Below are positions 1 through 7,891 of a DNA stretch of 30,315 nt, one piece after another. Position numbers and translations under genes: made by a program. The notes under the pieces were generated by a model, which was given only the letters and a program-made list of their open reading frames with translations, was not told the origin of the DNA and made no database searches. Numbering within the stretch: position 1 is the stretch's first letter; every line of letters starts with the position of its first letter. The DNA comes from a virus. The stretch is taken from IMG/VR virus record IMGVR_UViG_3300005519_000309, positions 1 through 30,315 of that record. One strand, 5' to 3'.

Positions 1-573
1 CATTTTCTTGACCTCTTCGACCGGCACGCTCTCGCCGTCCTTGGGCGCAGGGATCGCAGCGACAGCCTTGGCGACCTCATCCGTCACCATGGGCCCCAAC
101 TCTGCTGCCGTCACACTCCTGCCGGGCTCGCCATCCTTGGGACGCGGAATCGCAGAGAGCGATTTCTCGACCTCTTCCTCCACCATTCGCCGCACTTCCT
201 CCGCTGGAAAGGTGCTTTCCGCCTTCGGCGCAGCAATCAGAGCAATGGCTTTCGCGACGACATCAGAGACCAGCGGCTCCAGGTCACCCACCGTCACGCT
301 TGCACCGTCCGCCCCATCCTTTGCGGGAGGGAGTGCAGCTACAGCATCGGCCACCATCCGCTCTACTTCGTCCACTGGGAAGTCTTTGCCGTCTTTGGCG
401 GGCGGCAGCGCATCGACGGCCTTCTTGACGGTCTGCTCGATATGGGGCGCCAGCGACTCCGGCACGCCCTTGATCACCGAATCGATGTCATCCAGCCGTC
501 TTGCCAATGGCGCCACCGCAGCTTTCACGGACTGGATCACGATGTCGGCCAAGGCTTTCAGATCGGCTCGCAT
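1..573 (-). CDS. KDG-repeat protein downstream of portal (partial, C-terminus missing)
   Basis: Open for 191 codons from an ATG at 571-573 to the window edge, overlapping the portal stop by 16 bases, so it is translated with portal. Residues 1-50 are charged and helical. From about residue 52 the chain is made of alternating modules. Short modules have PPAKDG followed by a FPVDEVERMV-like helix. Long modules have PKDG followed by (R)SVTxxELxPMV and a VAKA helix. The order is short, long, short, long, short, with KDG at residues 60, 85, 146 and 175; the third unit has lost it (APKAE). KDG-type repeats with helical linkers occur in phage virion proteins, so an elongated head-associated or fibre-like role is an inference. 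I do not recognise the family. The facing plus-strand frame is a shadow. Confidence 0.75.
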   Translation of the reverse strand, partial: MRADLKALADIVIQSVKAAVAPLARRLDDIDSVIKGVPESLAPHIEQTVKKAVDALPPAKDGKDFPVDEVERMVADAVAALPPAKDGADGASVTVGDLEPLVSDVVAKAIALIAAPKAESTFPAEEVRRMVEEEVEKSLSAIPRPKDGEPGRSVTAAELGPMVTDEVAKAVAAIPAPKDGESVPVEEVKKM

Positions 574-1964
574 GCCAGCTCCTTTGCGATGTAGTCGGCC
601 AGCTCGCGCTGCTCTTCGTCCGTGATGTCGCCATCGTCCGCGGGAGGCTGTGACTCAGGTTCAGCAGGTGCGGCAACCGGTGCTGGAGGCGCTGGCGGTG
701 CGATCTTGTTCAGCCGGACCTGGTCCAGCGGGAAGTCCTGCTGTTGCATGTAGACCGTATCGCCTCCGGTCAACGGGGGCAGGTTGAACCCACGGCGCCC
801 CTCGTTCGGCGTCTTCAGGCCCCCGCCCACCAGCTTCACGGCTACATCGGCTTGCGTCGCCGGATCCATACGCAGCAGGTTGTCCAGATCAAGCTCCGTG
901 CGGTACTTGTCAGGCAAGCTCAGACCGTCATCCAGCGCAGCCTCCATCTCCTCGATCAGCGAGTGGAGCGCGTCGTTGAAGTAGATCTGGTTCAGGTCGC
1001 CGACCTTCTGGCCCGTCGGTAGCTGTCCGCCGACTTTGAACAGCGGGACGTGGAAGACCTGCGCCACCATCTCGGCTGTCAGGCCCAGTTGTTCTTTCAT
1101 CTGCGCGTCCACCGCAGTCATGCGGATAGCTTCGTAGCGCAGGCCATCGCCGACCACTGCGACCTTGCCGGCGTTCGGCCCCGTGAAGTTGTTGTTCCAG
1201 TACTCCTTCAGTTCCTTCGCCGTCGGGTCGGAGATCGCGCCAGGCGCAACCAATAGGCCGCTGGGCTTCGCTCCCTGCTTGAAGAAGCGCTGTGAATCTC
1301 GCAGCATTTCCAGGCCACTCGACGCCGGCAGCATGGCCGCATAGAGCGGACCCACACCTACCAGCGGGTGGAAAAGGCAGTTCATCCTGTCGTGGATGAT
1401 TTCGGAGGCAGGCACATAGATAGTCGCCTCCTGCAGGCCGGAGAGGTTGTCCTTGGCCAACTGGTAGAAGATCGACCCGTCCGGCGAGATCATCGGCATC
1501 ACCAGGGCTGGATCGAGGATGTAGAGCGCGACCACGATGCCGCGGCCATCCCGAACCTTCAGCACGTAGGAGTTGCCCCAGATGAGCTTTGAGATGACCC
1601 ACCACTGCTTGAACTGGATCTGGTTCTGATAGTGGTTCGGCCGGCGCAAGACGGGCGAGTATGCGGCGCTGGTCGTCTCGGTCCAGATGCCGTTTTCGCC
1701 CCGCTCCATTAGGCGTGTGCATAGCTTGCCAATGTCGTTCGAGATCACCGTCGCGCACGAGAACACAGCCGGGAAGGACAGCACAGTCTCCGGCCGGACG
1801 TTGATGTCCAGCTGGAAGTACCCCGGTGGTTGTGCCGGGGTGATGTCATGCCAGACACCGCCCGAATTCAGCGACACCAAGCCGCCGGGCTGCACCGTGC
1901 GCGGAGCAATGATGCTGGCCGCCTTGGTACGCGCGCTGTTCACGAGGCGCGACAGTGCGCTCAT
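558..1964 (-). CDS. Phage portal protein, HK97 family
   Basis: 468 aa. It forms the dodecameric ring at the capsid vertex through which DNA is packaged and to which the tail joins. The family is recognised by the PETVLSFPAVFSCATVIS-type helix near residue 60, the RPNHYQ..IQFKQWW segment with GNSYVLKVRD, the SGLEMLRDSQRFFKQGA segment and the VPLFKVG / NQIYFNDALHSLIEEME stretch. The C-terminal 60 residues are rich in Pro and Ala and probably disordered. The start ATG (1962-1964) overlaps the stop of the upstream 78-aa gene as ATGA. Portal follows the capsid gene here instead of preceding protease and capsid as in HK97. Confidence 0.95.
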   Translation of the reverse strand: MSALSRLVNSARTKAASIIAPRTVQPGGLVSLNSGGVWHDITPAQPPGYFQLDINVRPETVLSFPAVFSCATVISNDIGKLCTRLMERGENGIWTETTSAAYSPVLRRPNHYQNQIQFKQWWVISKLIWGNSYVLKVRDGRGIVVALYILDPALVMPMISPDGSIFYQLAKDNLSGLQEATIYVPASEIIHDRMNCLFHPLVGVGPLYAAMLPASSGLEMLRDSQRFFKQGAKPSGLLVAPGAISDPTAKELKEYWNNNFTGPNAGKVAVVGDGLRYEAIRMTAVDAQMKEQLGLTAEMVAQVFHVPLFKVGGQLPTGQKVGDLNQIYFNDALHSLIEEMEAALDDGLSLPDKYRTELDLDNLLRMDPATQADVAVKLVGGGLKTPNEGRRGFNLPPLTGGDTVYMQQQDFPLDQVRLNKIAPPAPPAPVAAPAEPESQPPADDGDITDEEQRELADYIAKELACEPI

Positions 1965-2197
1965 TCCTTGCTGCTCGCCTTTTTCGATGCAGCCCTGCCA
2001 GACGGCTTCTTCACCTCAGGCGTCTCCTTCGTCACCTCGGGTTTAGCCTCAGCGGTCTGGTACGTATCGGCGGGAGCGGCGCGGCGAATCGCGCACAGTG
2101 CACGGGCCTCGGCGCTCGAAGCAGTGAACGGATCACCCGCCTGCAGGGCTCGACCCGCATAGGTGAATGGCTTGAGGGCAATGAGGCTCTTGGACAT
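1961..2197 (-). CDS. Small basic phage protein between capsid and portal
   Basis: 78 aa; not recognised by sequence. The N-terminal half (YAGRALQAGDPFTASSAEARALCAIRRA) resembles short phage head proteins with an FxxGDxFxASxxxA pattern. The C-terminal half is Lys, Ala and Ser rich (KKPSGR, SKKASSKE) and probably disordered. A strong AAGGAG-type ribosome site precedes the ATG, and its stop overlaps the portal start (ATGA). A structural or assembly role is inferred from position only. Confidence 0.8.
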   Translation of the reverse strand: MSKSLIALKPFTYAGRALQAGDPFTASSAEARALCAIRRAAPADTYQTAEAKPEVTKETPEVKKPSGRAASKKASSKE

Positions 2198-2217
2198 GTC
2201 GGCTCCTTAAGGAATTG

Positions 2218-2239
2218 GCCGAGCCCCGAAGGGCCCGGC
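2218..2239 (-). other. Stable UUCG-loop hairpin in the capsid-portal spacer
   Basis: On the minus strand nine bases GCCGGGCCC pair with GGGCTCGGC (one G-U) around a TTCG tetraloop. It lies between the capsid stop and the ribosome site of the 78-aa gene. There is no T-run, so it is not a standard intrinsic terminator. It may protect the 3' end of capsid mRNA or lower downstream expression. Confidence 0.6.
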
Positions 2240-2248
2240 TGGTCACGA

Positions 2249-3646
2249 TCAGGGCGTGACGGGAGCGCCGTAGTCGGCACCGGTCACGAAGGCCACAGCA
2301 GAGGCCCGGCGCTTCGCGAAGTTGATCGACCGCACCACCTTGATCGCGGTCGATTCGGTCTGGAACATGGAAGTCATGTTCGCGGAGGCTGCCGTCGGTG
2401 TGTCGGTTGCGCCAGTGGGTGCCGTGTCCTGCTCGATCATGGCCTCGCGGCTGATCGAGACCTCGATGCCCGAGTCGCCGATGCGGTAGATGTCGCTGGG
2501 CTTCAGCAGGATCAGTTGACCCGAGCCGACGTTGTCACCGGTGACCACCGGATCACCCAGCAGCGTGCCGCCGTTCGCGGTGATGCCCGGGAACTCGGTC
2601 TGCCCCAGGGCATTGGTCATGAGCTGAATCGCTTTGCCGAGCGACGGCGTGGTCACCAGCTGCAGGCCGTTGGCGTTCTTTGCTGCGATGAAGGGGGCAT
2701 ACAGCGCCTTGATGTCCGAGCGCAGGCCCTCGCCGTCCGTCCCCGCCGAGGGGATGCCCGTCAGCCCGTTCAGGATGCCGGCCGGCGACACACCAGCCAC
2801 CGCTGCTGCTGCCGAGATGAACGTCGTGTCCACACGCTGGGCACTGGCTTCAGCGAGTGCGTCACGCACCAGCTGCTCGGCTGCCGGACTCGAATCGCGC
2901 AGCAGTTCGTTTGAGACCACTGCCAGGGCGGCGACCTTCAGCGGGGTCAGGTTGACCGCGGAGAAATCGGCGGTGGTCGCCGGGATGGCCTTCGACTGGC
3001 CCACCCAGTAGGCAGTCGCGGCGCCATCCTGGCCCTTGATCTGCACGTTGGCCGGCACCTGGCGCAGCGGCAGCTTGTCGTAGACCGTCATCGAGTACAG
3101 GAACTCGATGAAGTCGCCGTTGTACTGCTGGTTGATCGCAACGAGTTCGGAGCCCCACTCTCCCGAACCCGAGCCGCCGCCGGGCACGGCAGCCTTCATC
3201 ACGTTGATGAGCGTCGGGTTGGTCTTGCCCCAGCGCTGCTCCGCGATCTGGATGGCAGTCGCTTCACCATCGCTCAGACGTGCGAGCGCCTTGGCGATGA
3301 CCATGCGGGTGTAGTTCTGGCCCTTGAACTTCTCGTCCGCGTCCTTCTTCATGTGGATAGCGGGGGCGCCGCCGGTGGCCAGAGCACCGCGAGCGCCAGT
3401 CGCCGCCGCCGGATTGCCGCCTGCGGCGGGGGTTGATTTCTCGACCTGCAGCGCTTCGAGCTGGCGCAGGTCGGCCAGTTCGGCGTCGATCTGGGCGATG
3501 TCCTCGGTGAGATTCTTGAACGTCTCGCGCTCGGTCTCGTCCTTCGTGCGGCCTTCGTCCAGAGCCTTCTTCTGCACGCCCTCCAGTTCGAGGGCCTTCT
3601 GGGTGCGCGTCTCCATGAGGCGCTTGATCTGTTCTTGCAGGTTCAT
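2249..3646 (-). CDS. Major capsid protein, HK97 fold
   Basis: 465 aa. Residues 1-75 form a charged coiled coil (the delta/scaffold domain removed by the protease in HK97-type phages). A linker rich in Ala and Gly follows to about residue 100, then the capsid domain. Family signs are the SGEWGSELVAINQQYNGDFIEFLYS segment, PLRQVPANVQ, YWVGQSKAIPATTADF (the PxS/xADF segment typical of the family), VVSNELLRDSSP and the C-terminal NFAKRRASAVAFVTGADYGAPV. The protease gene lies directly upstream with about 10 bases between stop and start, as expected for a co-expressed protease and shell protein. Confidence 0.96.
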   Translation of the reverse strand: MNLQEQIKRLMETRTQKALELEGVQKKALDEGRTKDETERETFKNLTEDIAQIDAELADLRQLEALQVEKSTPAAGGNPAAATGARGALATGGAPAIHMKKDADEKFKGQNYTRMVIAKALARLSDGEATAIQIAEQRWGKTNPTLINVMKAAVPGGGSGSGEWGSELVAINQQYNGDFIEFLYSMTVYDKLPLRQVPANVQIKGQDGAATAYWVGQSKAIPATTADFSAVNLTPLKVAALAVVSNELLRDSSPAAEQLVRDALAEASAQRVDTTFISAAAAVAGVSPAGILNGLTGIPSAGTDGEGLRSDIKALYAPFIAAKNANGLQLVTTPSLGKAIQLMTNALGQTEFPGITANGGTLLGDPVVTGDNVGSGQLILLKPSDIYRIGDSGIEVSISREAMIEQDTAPTGATDTPTAASANMTSMFQTESTAIKVVRSINFAKRRASAVAFVTGADYGAPVTP

Positions 3647-3655
3647 GATGTTCTT

Positions 3656-4243
3656 TCAGGGATTGAGGTAGACGACGCCCTTTCGGGCTTGCGGATTTCC
3701 CGAGACGCCGGGGGCGAGCAGGCGAACAACCCGGTCCTGCTGCTTGCCAGACGCGGCTAGCAGGGCCCGATCGATCGACTTGATCGCAGTCAGGGAGGCT
3801 TCGGCGTTGGCCGGCACGGTGACGGCCGACAGCTCGAACCAGAGCCATTTCGTGTAACGAAGGCCGAACGAGCCCTTGATCTGCGCGGCCTCGATGGGCT
3901 TGAAGCCGATGGACAGGCCGCGCACGAGCTTCGCCTTCAACATCTGCCAGGCGGTGTTCAGGCGCTCTTTCAGTGGGCCGTCCTCGGCGATCGTGGCGAC
4001 CTCACCCTCGACCTCGATGCCCTTCGCAGTGACCTTTGCGCCAGTGATCCAGCCGATCGGATCGCTGCTGTCGTGCATCCATAGGAATGGAATCGGCAGC
4101 TTGAACTGCGCGCCCTCTGGCTCCATCACATCGCCCACGCGGTCGGCGGTCGGCGTGGAGGCGATGCCCTTGAACGTGCGGCGTCCGTCGCCGCTATCGT
4201 CGCCAAGCGCCTTGATCTCCAAGGTGGAATAAGCACGGTCCAT
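3656..4243 (-). CDS. Prohead maturation protease, HK97 family
   Basis: 195 aa from the ATG at 4241-4243. A longer in-frame extension exists to 4444, but it overlaps terminase coding sequence, so I reject it. It is a serine protease that cleaves the capsid delta domain before packaging. Visible features are RTFKGIASTPTADRVGDVMEP, the PIPFLWMHD segment carrying the conserved histidine (WMHD), and KLVRGLSIGFKP with the conserved serine (GLSIGF), followed by FELSAVTVPANAEA. A terminator-like hairpin lies just upstream of the start. Confidence 0.94.
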   Translation of the reverse strand: MDRAYSTLEIKALGDDSGDGRRTFKGIASTPTADRVGDVMEPEGAQFKLPIPFLWMHDSSDPIGWITGAKVTAKGIEVEGEVATIAEDGPLKERLNTAWQMLKAKLVRGLSIGFKPIEAAQIKGSFGLRYTKWLWFELSAVTVPANAEASLTAIKSIDRALLAASGKQQDRVVRLLAPGVSGNPQARKGVVYLNP

Positions 4244-4256
4244 GCGTGGCTCCAAT

Positions 4257-4281
4257 GAAAAAGGCCCGCACTGGGCGGGCC
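4257..4281 (-). terminator. Rho-independent terminator between terminase and protease
   Basis: On the minus strand a perfect 7-bp stem (GGCCCGC / GCGGGCC, 5-base loop) is followed by five T. It sits between the large-terminase stop and the protease start, so readthrough or a second promoter is needed for capsid expression. Its stem resembles that of the hairpin at 7275-7300. Confidence 0.8.
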
Positions 4282-4305
4282 TCGGTGGTGATTCGATTCC
4301 GTTCG

Positions 4306-6150
4306 TCAGCCGATGACGAACATCTGGTACTTGGGCGCCTGCACTGTTTCTCCAGCGTGCGCCGCTCCGATGGCCATCGCTAGTGCGACGGCCGCGTCGA
4401 TCTTGTTGATGGAGCGCTTCTTCGCGATCCAGTGATTGCCCCATTTGTCCTCTTCGATGACCGCAGACATCATTGCGGACACCAGCACCGGGTTCTTCCG
4501 CAGCCGGATGCGGTTTTCAAGCAGGGCCTCTTCGAGCAGCCTCACCGATCCAGGCATCCACAAGCCCTCGGCCTTTGCCTTCTTCGCCTCCGCCGCCTTG
4601 ATCATCCCTTCGGTTGGCTCGCCCTTCTTCGTGCCGCCTTGCGGGTGGGCGACGAATTCGACGCTCAGGCCGATGTCATCGACCTCCTCCTCGAATTTCC
4701 GGAAGGCGTAGCGGTCGTAAGCCACCAGCTTCACGTCGTACTGCTTGGCATCGTCCGCCAAAGCCTGCGCAACGTGACGGAAGCTGATGCTCTCGCCAGC
4801 CGGCGCGTGGATGAAGCCCTTGTCTCTCCAGACGCTGTACGGCAGCTTGTCACGCAGCTCGCGCGCCAGCAACGTGTCACCGGGCGTCCAGGCCTCGATC
4901 CAGGCGTCGAACGTCGGCTTGTTATCTGCCGTCGTTCCCGTGCGCACCACCGAAGCCTTGGCGGTAATGTCCCGGAACTGGGAGAGGTCCAGGCCGATGA
5001 ACACCTCTTCGCCTGCATGCTCGACCACTGGATCGAACTCGACCAGCGCCGGCTCCAGCGTGGTCCGCGTCATCCACGCCGTCTCGGCGTCCGTCCAGAC
5101 GCAGAAATGCAGCCGCAGGATGCCGTTCAGCTGACCAGGAATCGCTTTCGCCGTGGCCACCACGTCCGCCAGGTACTGCTCGGTGATCGTCACGCCCAGC
5201 AGCGGGTTCACCTTCGGCCAGCAGTTCGGATCTCGCAGCGGGTCGTCGCCCTCGTCCAGCGCGCAGACGTAGCTGAAGGTCGTGTCGTCAATCACGTCGC
5301 CCACGAACGTCGGATCATTCACCGCCTCGGTGTGTCCCGCAGCCACCTTGACCGCGTGCTCATGCTCCTCCCAGGCGACCGAGTTTCGATCACTGCCGCT
5401 GTTCGTGATCATGAACAGCAGCGGCTGCCGGCGGAATTTGAAGCCCCGCTCCAGCATCTCGATGCTCTTGCGGTCCGGCAGTTCGTGCACCTCATCGCCC
5501 AGGACGAAGTGAGGACGCGGGCCCGAACCAGTCTTTCCCGTGTCGCGCGACACCGGCCGGAAGAAGCTCCCGCTGCGGTGGTGCGCGATGTTGTACTCGC
5601 GCCCCTCGCCACCAGAGAACTCGAGTCTCCTCTTCAGACCCGGCGAAGCCTTCACCATCTTCACGGCGTCGGCGAACAAGATGCCGGCCTGCTCCTTCTT
5701 CGCCGCAGCAGCGTAAACCTGCGCGCCGGCCTCCCCGTCGGCGACCAGGCCATACAACCCAATGCCGCCAGCCAGCGGGCTTTTCCCGTTCCCCTTGCCC
5801 TGCTCGATGAAGGAGCGGCGAAACCGCCGCGTACCGTCAGCACGCTTCCAGCCGAACAGCGAGCCCACGATGAAGGCCTGACTCGGGTGCAGTTGGAACG
5901 CCTTCCCCTCGAACTGCCCCTCGGACAGCTTCAACACCTTCTCGAAGAACCTGAACGCCTTCTCCGCAGCCTCATGGTCGAAGTACAGCCCGCGGTCCGG
6001 GCCCTTCTTCAGATCCTCCAAGTGCCGCCTGCAGCTGTTGCGGACATGCGGGCCCGCAACGATCTTGCCGGCTACGACTGCGTCGGCGTAGGCCCTGACC
6101 CGATCAGTTGAAGAACTCGTCGGCGGGGTCTTCGTCTTCGTCGTCGCCAT
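4306..6150 (-). CDS. Terminase large subunit
   Basis: 614 aa. ATPase motor and nuclease that packages DNA. The N-terminal ATPase has a Walker A variant EQGKGNGKS (Lys about 123) after an LHPSQAFIVGSLFGW adenine-binding-like segment, and Walker B as HFVLGDEVHEL. The C-terminal nuclease begins near FIGLDLSQFRDITA and includes VAYDRYAFRKF. The KGNGKS loop and length fit the phage terminase_1 (HK97-like) group. The ATG at 6148-6150 lies inside the small-subunit gene (47-base overlap). Confidence 0.95.
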   Translation of the reverse strand: MATTKTKTPPTSSSTDRVRAYADAVVAGKIVAGPHVRNSCRRHLEDLKKGPDRGLYFDHEAAEKAFRFFEKVLKLSEGQFEGKAFQLHPSQAFIVGSLFGWKRADGTRRFRRSFIEQGKGNGKSPLAGGIGLYGLVADGEAGAQVYAAAAKKEQAGILFADAVKMVKASPGLKRRLEFSGGEGREYNIAHHRSGSFFRPVSRDTGKTGSGPRPHFVLGDEVHELPDRKSIEMLERGFKFRRQPLLFMITNSGSDRNSVAWEEHEHAVKVAAGHTEAVNDPTFVGDVIDDTTFSYVCALDEGDDPLRDPNCWPKVNPLLGVTITEQYLADVVATAKAIPGQLNGILRLHFCVWTDAETAWMTRTTLEPALVEFDPVVEHAGEEVFIGLDLSQFRDITAKASVVRTGTTADNKPTFDAWIEAWTPGDTLLARELRDKLPYSVWRDKGFIHAPAGESISFRHVAQALADDAKQYDVKLVAYDRYAFRKFEEEVDDIGLSVEFVAHPQGGTKKGEPTEGMIKAAEAKKAKAEGLWMPGSVRLLEEALLENRIRLRKNPVLVSAMMSAVIEEDKWGNHWIAKKRSINKIDAAVALAMAIGAAHAGETVQAPKYQMFVIG

Positions 6151-6481
6151 GATTCACTTTGGTCTCATCGACGGGTGTGGCTCCCAGCTTCGACAGGATC
6201 GAACTCAGGGCCTGGGTGGCACTGACACCGAACTCCTTTTCGTCCAGCTTTGCAGTCCAGTAGCACGCCAGGCGCAACAGGGTGCGATGGCTGCTCGTCA
6301 GCCACGGCAACTCGGCACGAAACTCCGTCCATACCTTCTTTTCCTTGTCGGACATGCCAACGTAGGGGTCGCCAACTGCGCGTGGCTTCTTCGGGCCCTT
6401 CCGGTCTCGGAACCGCTCAGGATGGATGATTTCCGCGCCAGCCGCCTTTGCCTTCGCCAGCGGCGTTCTTGCACGGGGCAT
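6104..6481 (-). CDS. Terminase small subunit (probable)
   Basis: 125 aa. It would bind the packaging site and hand DNA to the large subunit. Position directly upstream of and overlapping the large subunit gene is the main evidence. The sequence supports it: a basic N-terminus, then MSDKEKKVWTEFRAELPWLTSSHRTLLRLACYWTAKLDE, a pattern common in P27-type small terminases, and an acidic C-terminus (DDEDEDPADEFF). Confidence 0.85.
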   Translation of the reverse strand: MPRARTPLAKAKAAGAEIIHPERFRDRKGPKKPRAVGDPYVGMSDKEKKVWTEFRAELPWLTSSHRTLLRLACYWTAKLDEKEFGVSATQALSSILSKLGATPVDETKVNHGDDEDEDPADEFFN

Positions 6482-6642
6482 CAGGGTCGTCCTTCAAATT
6501 GGAGATGTGAAAAGAGAGGGATGCGCCGGGTTTCCAAGGAGTCCCACCTCGAAAAATTCGCCTCCCCCCCGGGAGTGGCCTTAAAAATCCAGCCGCAATT
6601 TCGCAACAGTGGGCGAAAAGAGACATGCACGAGGGCACCCGC
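6482..6642. other. Probable cos region between HNH and small terminase genes
   Basis: A 161-base gap without an ORF. In HK97-type cos phages the HNH protein gene ends the genome and the small terminase begins it, with cos between, and this gap holds exactly that place. It contains a run of C then G with inverted arms CTCCC (6562-6566) and GGGAG (6571-6575), and a hyphenated palindrome CGAA-AAA-TTCG at 6550-6560. The exact nick positions cannot be read from sequence alone. Confidence 0.5.
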
Positions 6643-6954
6643 TCACATCCCTTCCGGCCATCCGTCCTCGGTGATCCGCACCTTCGGGGCATGGCCGAGG
6701 TCCTTGGCCGTCTTCATGTCATGGCAGCTGCCTGGGCCACAGCAGAGCACCTGGCAGTTCTCCTCGGTGTCTGGGCCGCCCTTGAAGATCGGGTTCTTGT
6801 GGTCGAGCTGGAATCCACGTCCGGGTAGTGCGTTGAACTCGCATAGCTTGCGGCACTTGGCGCAACGAGGGTCCTTGCTCCATACCTTCAGGCGCCTTGC
6901 CTGCAGTGCGCGGCCACGGATGCGGCCGTCGTTGTTGTCGAACTTCGCAGTCAC
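6643..6954 (-). CDS. HNH endonuclease of the packaging cluster
   Basis: 103 aa from a GTG at 6952-6954 that overlaps the upstream stop as GTGA. A longer frame to 7185 runs over the neighbouring gene and is rejected. Motifs: CAKC zinc pair (residues 31-34), QLDHKNP with the catalytic His (49-55), NCQVLC and a third Cys/His cluster (CCGPGSCHDMK). HNH proteins next to terminase genes (HK97 gp74 type) are needed for cos cleavage and head morphogenesis in related phages. Confidence 0.92.
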   Translation of the reverse strand: MTAKFDNNDGRIRGRALQARRLKVWSKDPRCAKCRKLCEFNALPGRGFQLDHKNPIFKGGPDTEENCQVLCCGPGSCHDMKTAKDLGHAPKVRITEDGWPEGM

Positions 6955-7262
6955 GCCGGATTGAGCCGGGCCAGCGCCAGGACTTCGAGATCGGAAAGCC
7001 CATGGGCCGCATCGCTGCGACTCGCGCGGTAGGCCTCGACCTGTGCCTGTTCCCCTGGCGTCAGCCTGATCGACTTGGACCGCAGATCCTGCTGCTGAGC
7101 GAGCCACGCATCGGCCGCCTGCTGGGCAGAAGCCACTTCGCCGACAGTGCTCTCGACCTTCACAAGCTCGGGCAACCGGGCCCACAGCGCGCGCTGCCCG
7201 CAGAACACCACGAAGGTCAGCGCCAGGTCGATTACGGCCAAGACGAGCAGGGCGATGAACAT
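6951..7262 (-). CDS. Small membrane-anchored phage protein
   Basis: 103 aa from the ATG at 7260-7262, which has GAGG five bases upstream. A GTG two codons earlier (7268) is also possible. Residues 1-22 are one transmembrane helix (FIALLVLAVIDLALTFVVF), followed by a charged helical cytoplasmic or periplasmic part with LRSKSIRLTPGEQAQVEAYRA. One N-terminal helix plus a helical domain is the layout of inner-membrane spanins (Rz). However, no endolysin, holin or nested outer-spanin is visible, so that is only a possibility. It is the first gene of the late minus-strand block and couples to the HNH gene. Confidence 0.75.
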   Translation of the reverse strand: MFIALLVLAVIDLALTFVVFCGQRALWARLPELVKVESTVGEVASAQQAADAWLAQQQDLRSKSIRLTPGEQAQVEAYRASRSDAAHGLSDLEVLALARLNPA

Positions 7263-7274
7263 GGGCACCTCAGG

Positions 7275-7300
7275 AAAAAGAAGGCCCGCGCGAGGCGGGC
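7275..7300 (-). terminator. Terminator-like hairpin ahead of the late head operon
   Basis: On the minus strand the stem GCCCGC/GCGGGC (5-base loop) is followed by TTCTTTTT. It lies a few bases upstream of the first late gene. If the late transcript starts further upstream it must read through this site, as a Q-type antiterminator would allow. Confidence 0.65.
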
Positions 7301-7360
7301 AGGGATCAAGGTCAGTTCCCCAGCCTGGGCTTCGCGCGGTGGCAACCCCTGCTGAGTTCA

Positions 7361-7380
7361 GGTTAAGTTAATACTTAACC
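7361..7380. promoter_or_regulatory. Perfect AT-rich palindrome, candidate operator
   Basis: Arms GGTTAAGT and ACTTAACC are perfect 8-base inverted repeats around TAAT. It ends eight bases before the ATG of the plus-strand gene at 7389 and lies about 100 bases upstream of the late operon on the other strand. Both arms include TTAA steps that could overlap a -10 element in either direction. Confidence 0.5.
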
Positions 7381-7388
7381 ACTACTTC

Positions 7389-7796
7389 ATGCAGAATGAC
7401 CAACACGAAATGCATGCCATGCCACAAAACTTCCTGCTCCAACTCGCGCGCTGCAGACTTCCACTCAAGGTGAGCGATCCCAAAGAGCTACGGATGGTCT
7501 GCGTTCTTACGTCCACAAGCTTGATCGAAGCGGAAAGCTGGCCAAGGCTGAGCATGACGGAACGCTTCAGGCCGGTGAAGTACGCATGGGTCGAGCGAAT
7601 CACCGATGAAGGCCTTGCGGAAATCGCGAGCATTCAATCGCGGCCCATCGATCAGGCGGATACTGCATTCGAGGAGACGTGGGCACGGCCTGCAACTGCG
7701 GTAACGCCTATTCGGGTGTCGCATCCAGTCGGGCCGGTTATTCCAGAAATAGCGCGAGTGCCACGCACTTCTTGGATCGCGAGTGTGCTTAGCTAG
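7389..7796 (+). CDS. Orphan plus-strand protein between early and late operons
   Basis: 135 aa; not recognised. It lies opposite to all neighbouring phage genes between the Q-like gene and the late operon. The middle reads as a plausible folded protein (LRMVCVLTSTSLIEAESWPRL, RPVKYAWVERITDEGLAEIASI), the last resembling the end of a winged-helix unit (xxITDEGLxxIA). The C-terminus is Pro-rich. No ribosome site precedes the ATG. The palindrome eight bases upstream could hold the promoter, giving a nearly leaderless message. The opposite strand is open too (7488-8033) but gives a low-complexity Arg/Pro translation, so I prefer this strand. Confidence 0.5.
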   Translation: MQNDQHEMHAMPQNFLLQLARCRLPLKVSDPKELRMVCVLTSTSLIEAESWPRLSMTERFRPVKYAWVERITDEGLAEIASIQSRPIDQADTAFEETWARPATAVTPIRVSHPVGPVIPEIARVPRTSWIASVLS

Positions 7797-7859
7797 TCGG
7801 CCCCAACGCAAAGGGACCGCAGCGAATGACGGGCCATCCCCGGAACGAGTTGCAGGCGC

Positions 7860-7891
7860 AAAAAAACCCGCCGAGCTCGTGCGAGGCGGGT
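7860..7891 (-). terminator. Strong terminator of the early/replication operon
   Basis: On the minus strand a 7-bp stem ACCCGCC/GGCGGGT with a 12-base loop is followed by seven T. It lies about 120 bases after the stop of the last early gene and would end the cII-to-Q-like transcript. Confidence 0.85.

Noticed and set aside
8-625. 205-aa plus-strand ORF at the left edge
   Set aside because: Ser/Thr-rich translation opposite the repeat gene; the minus strand reads as a clear repeat protein coupled to portal.
1955-2914. 319-aa plus-strand ORF across portal/capsid
   Set aside because: Antisense to three real genes with low-complexity Arg/Gly sequence.
3656-4444. Long form of the prohead protease
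   Set aside because: The first 67 codons are out-of-frame terminase sequence; the ATG at 4243 gives the family-length protein.
4432-6111. 559-aa plus-strand ORF
   Set aside because: Antisense to the large terminase; Arg/His/Leu-rich translation of the type produced opposite GC-rich genes.
6951-7262. Spanin (Rz)
   Set aside because: One N-terminal helix fits, but there is no endolysin, holin or nested outer spanin in the window, so only a membrane protein is claimed.
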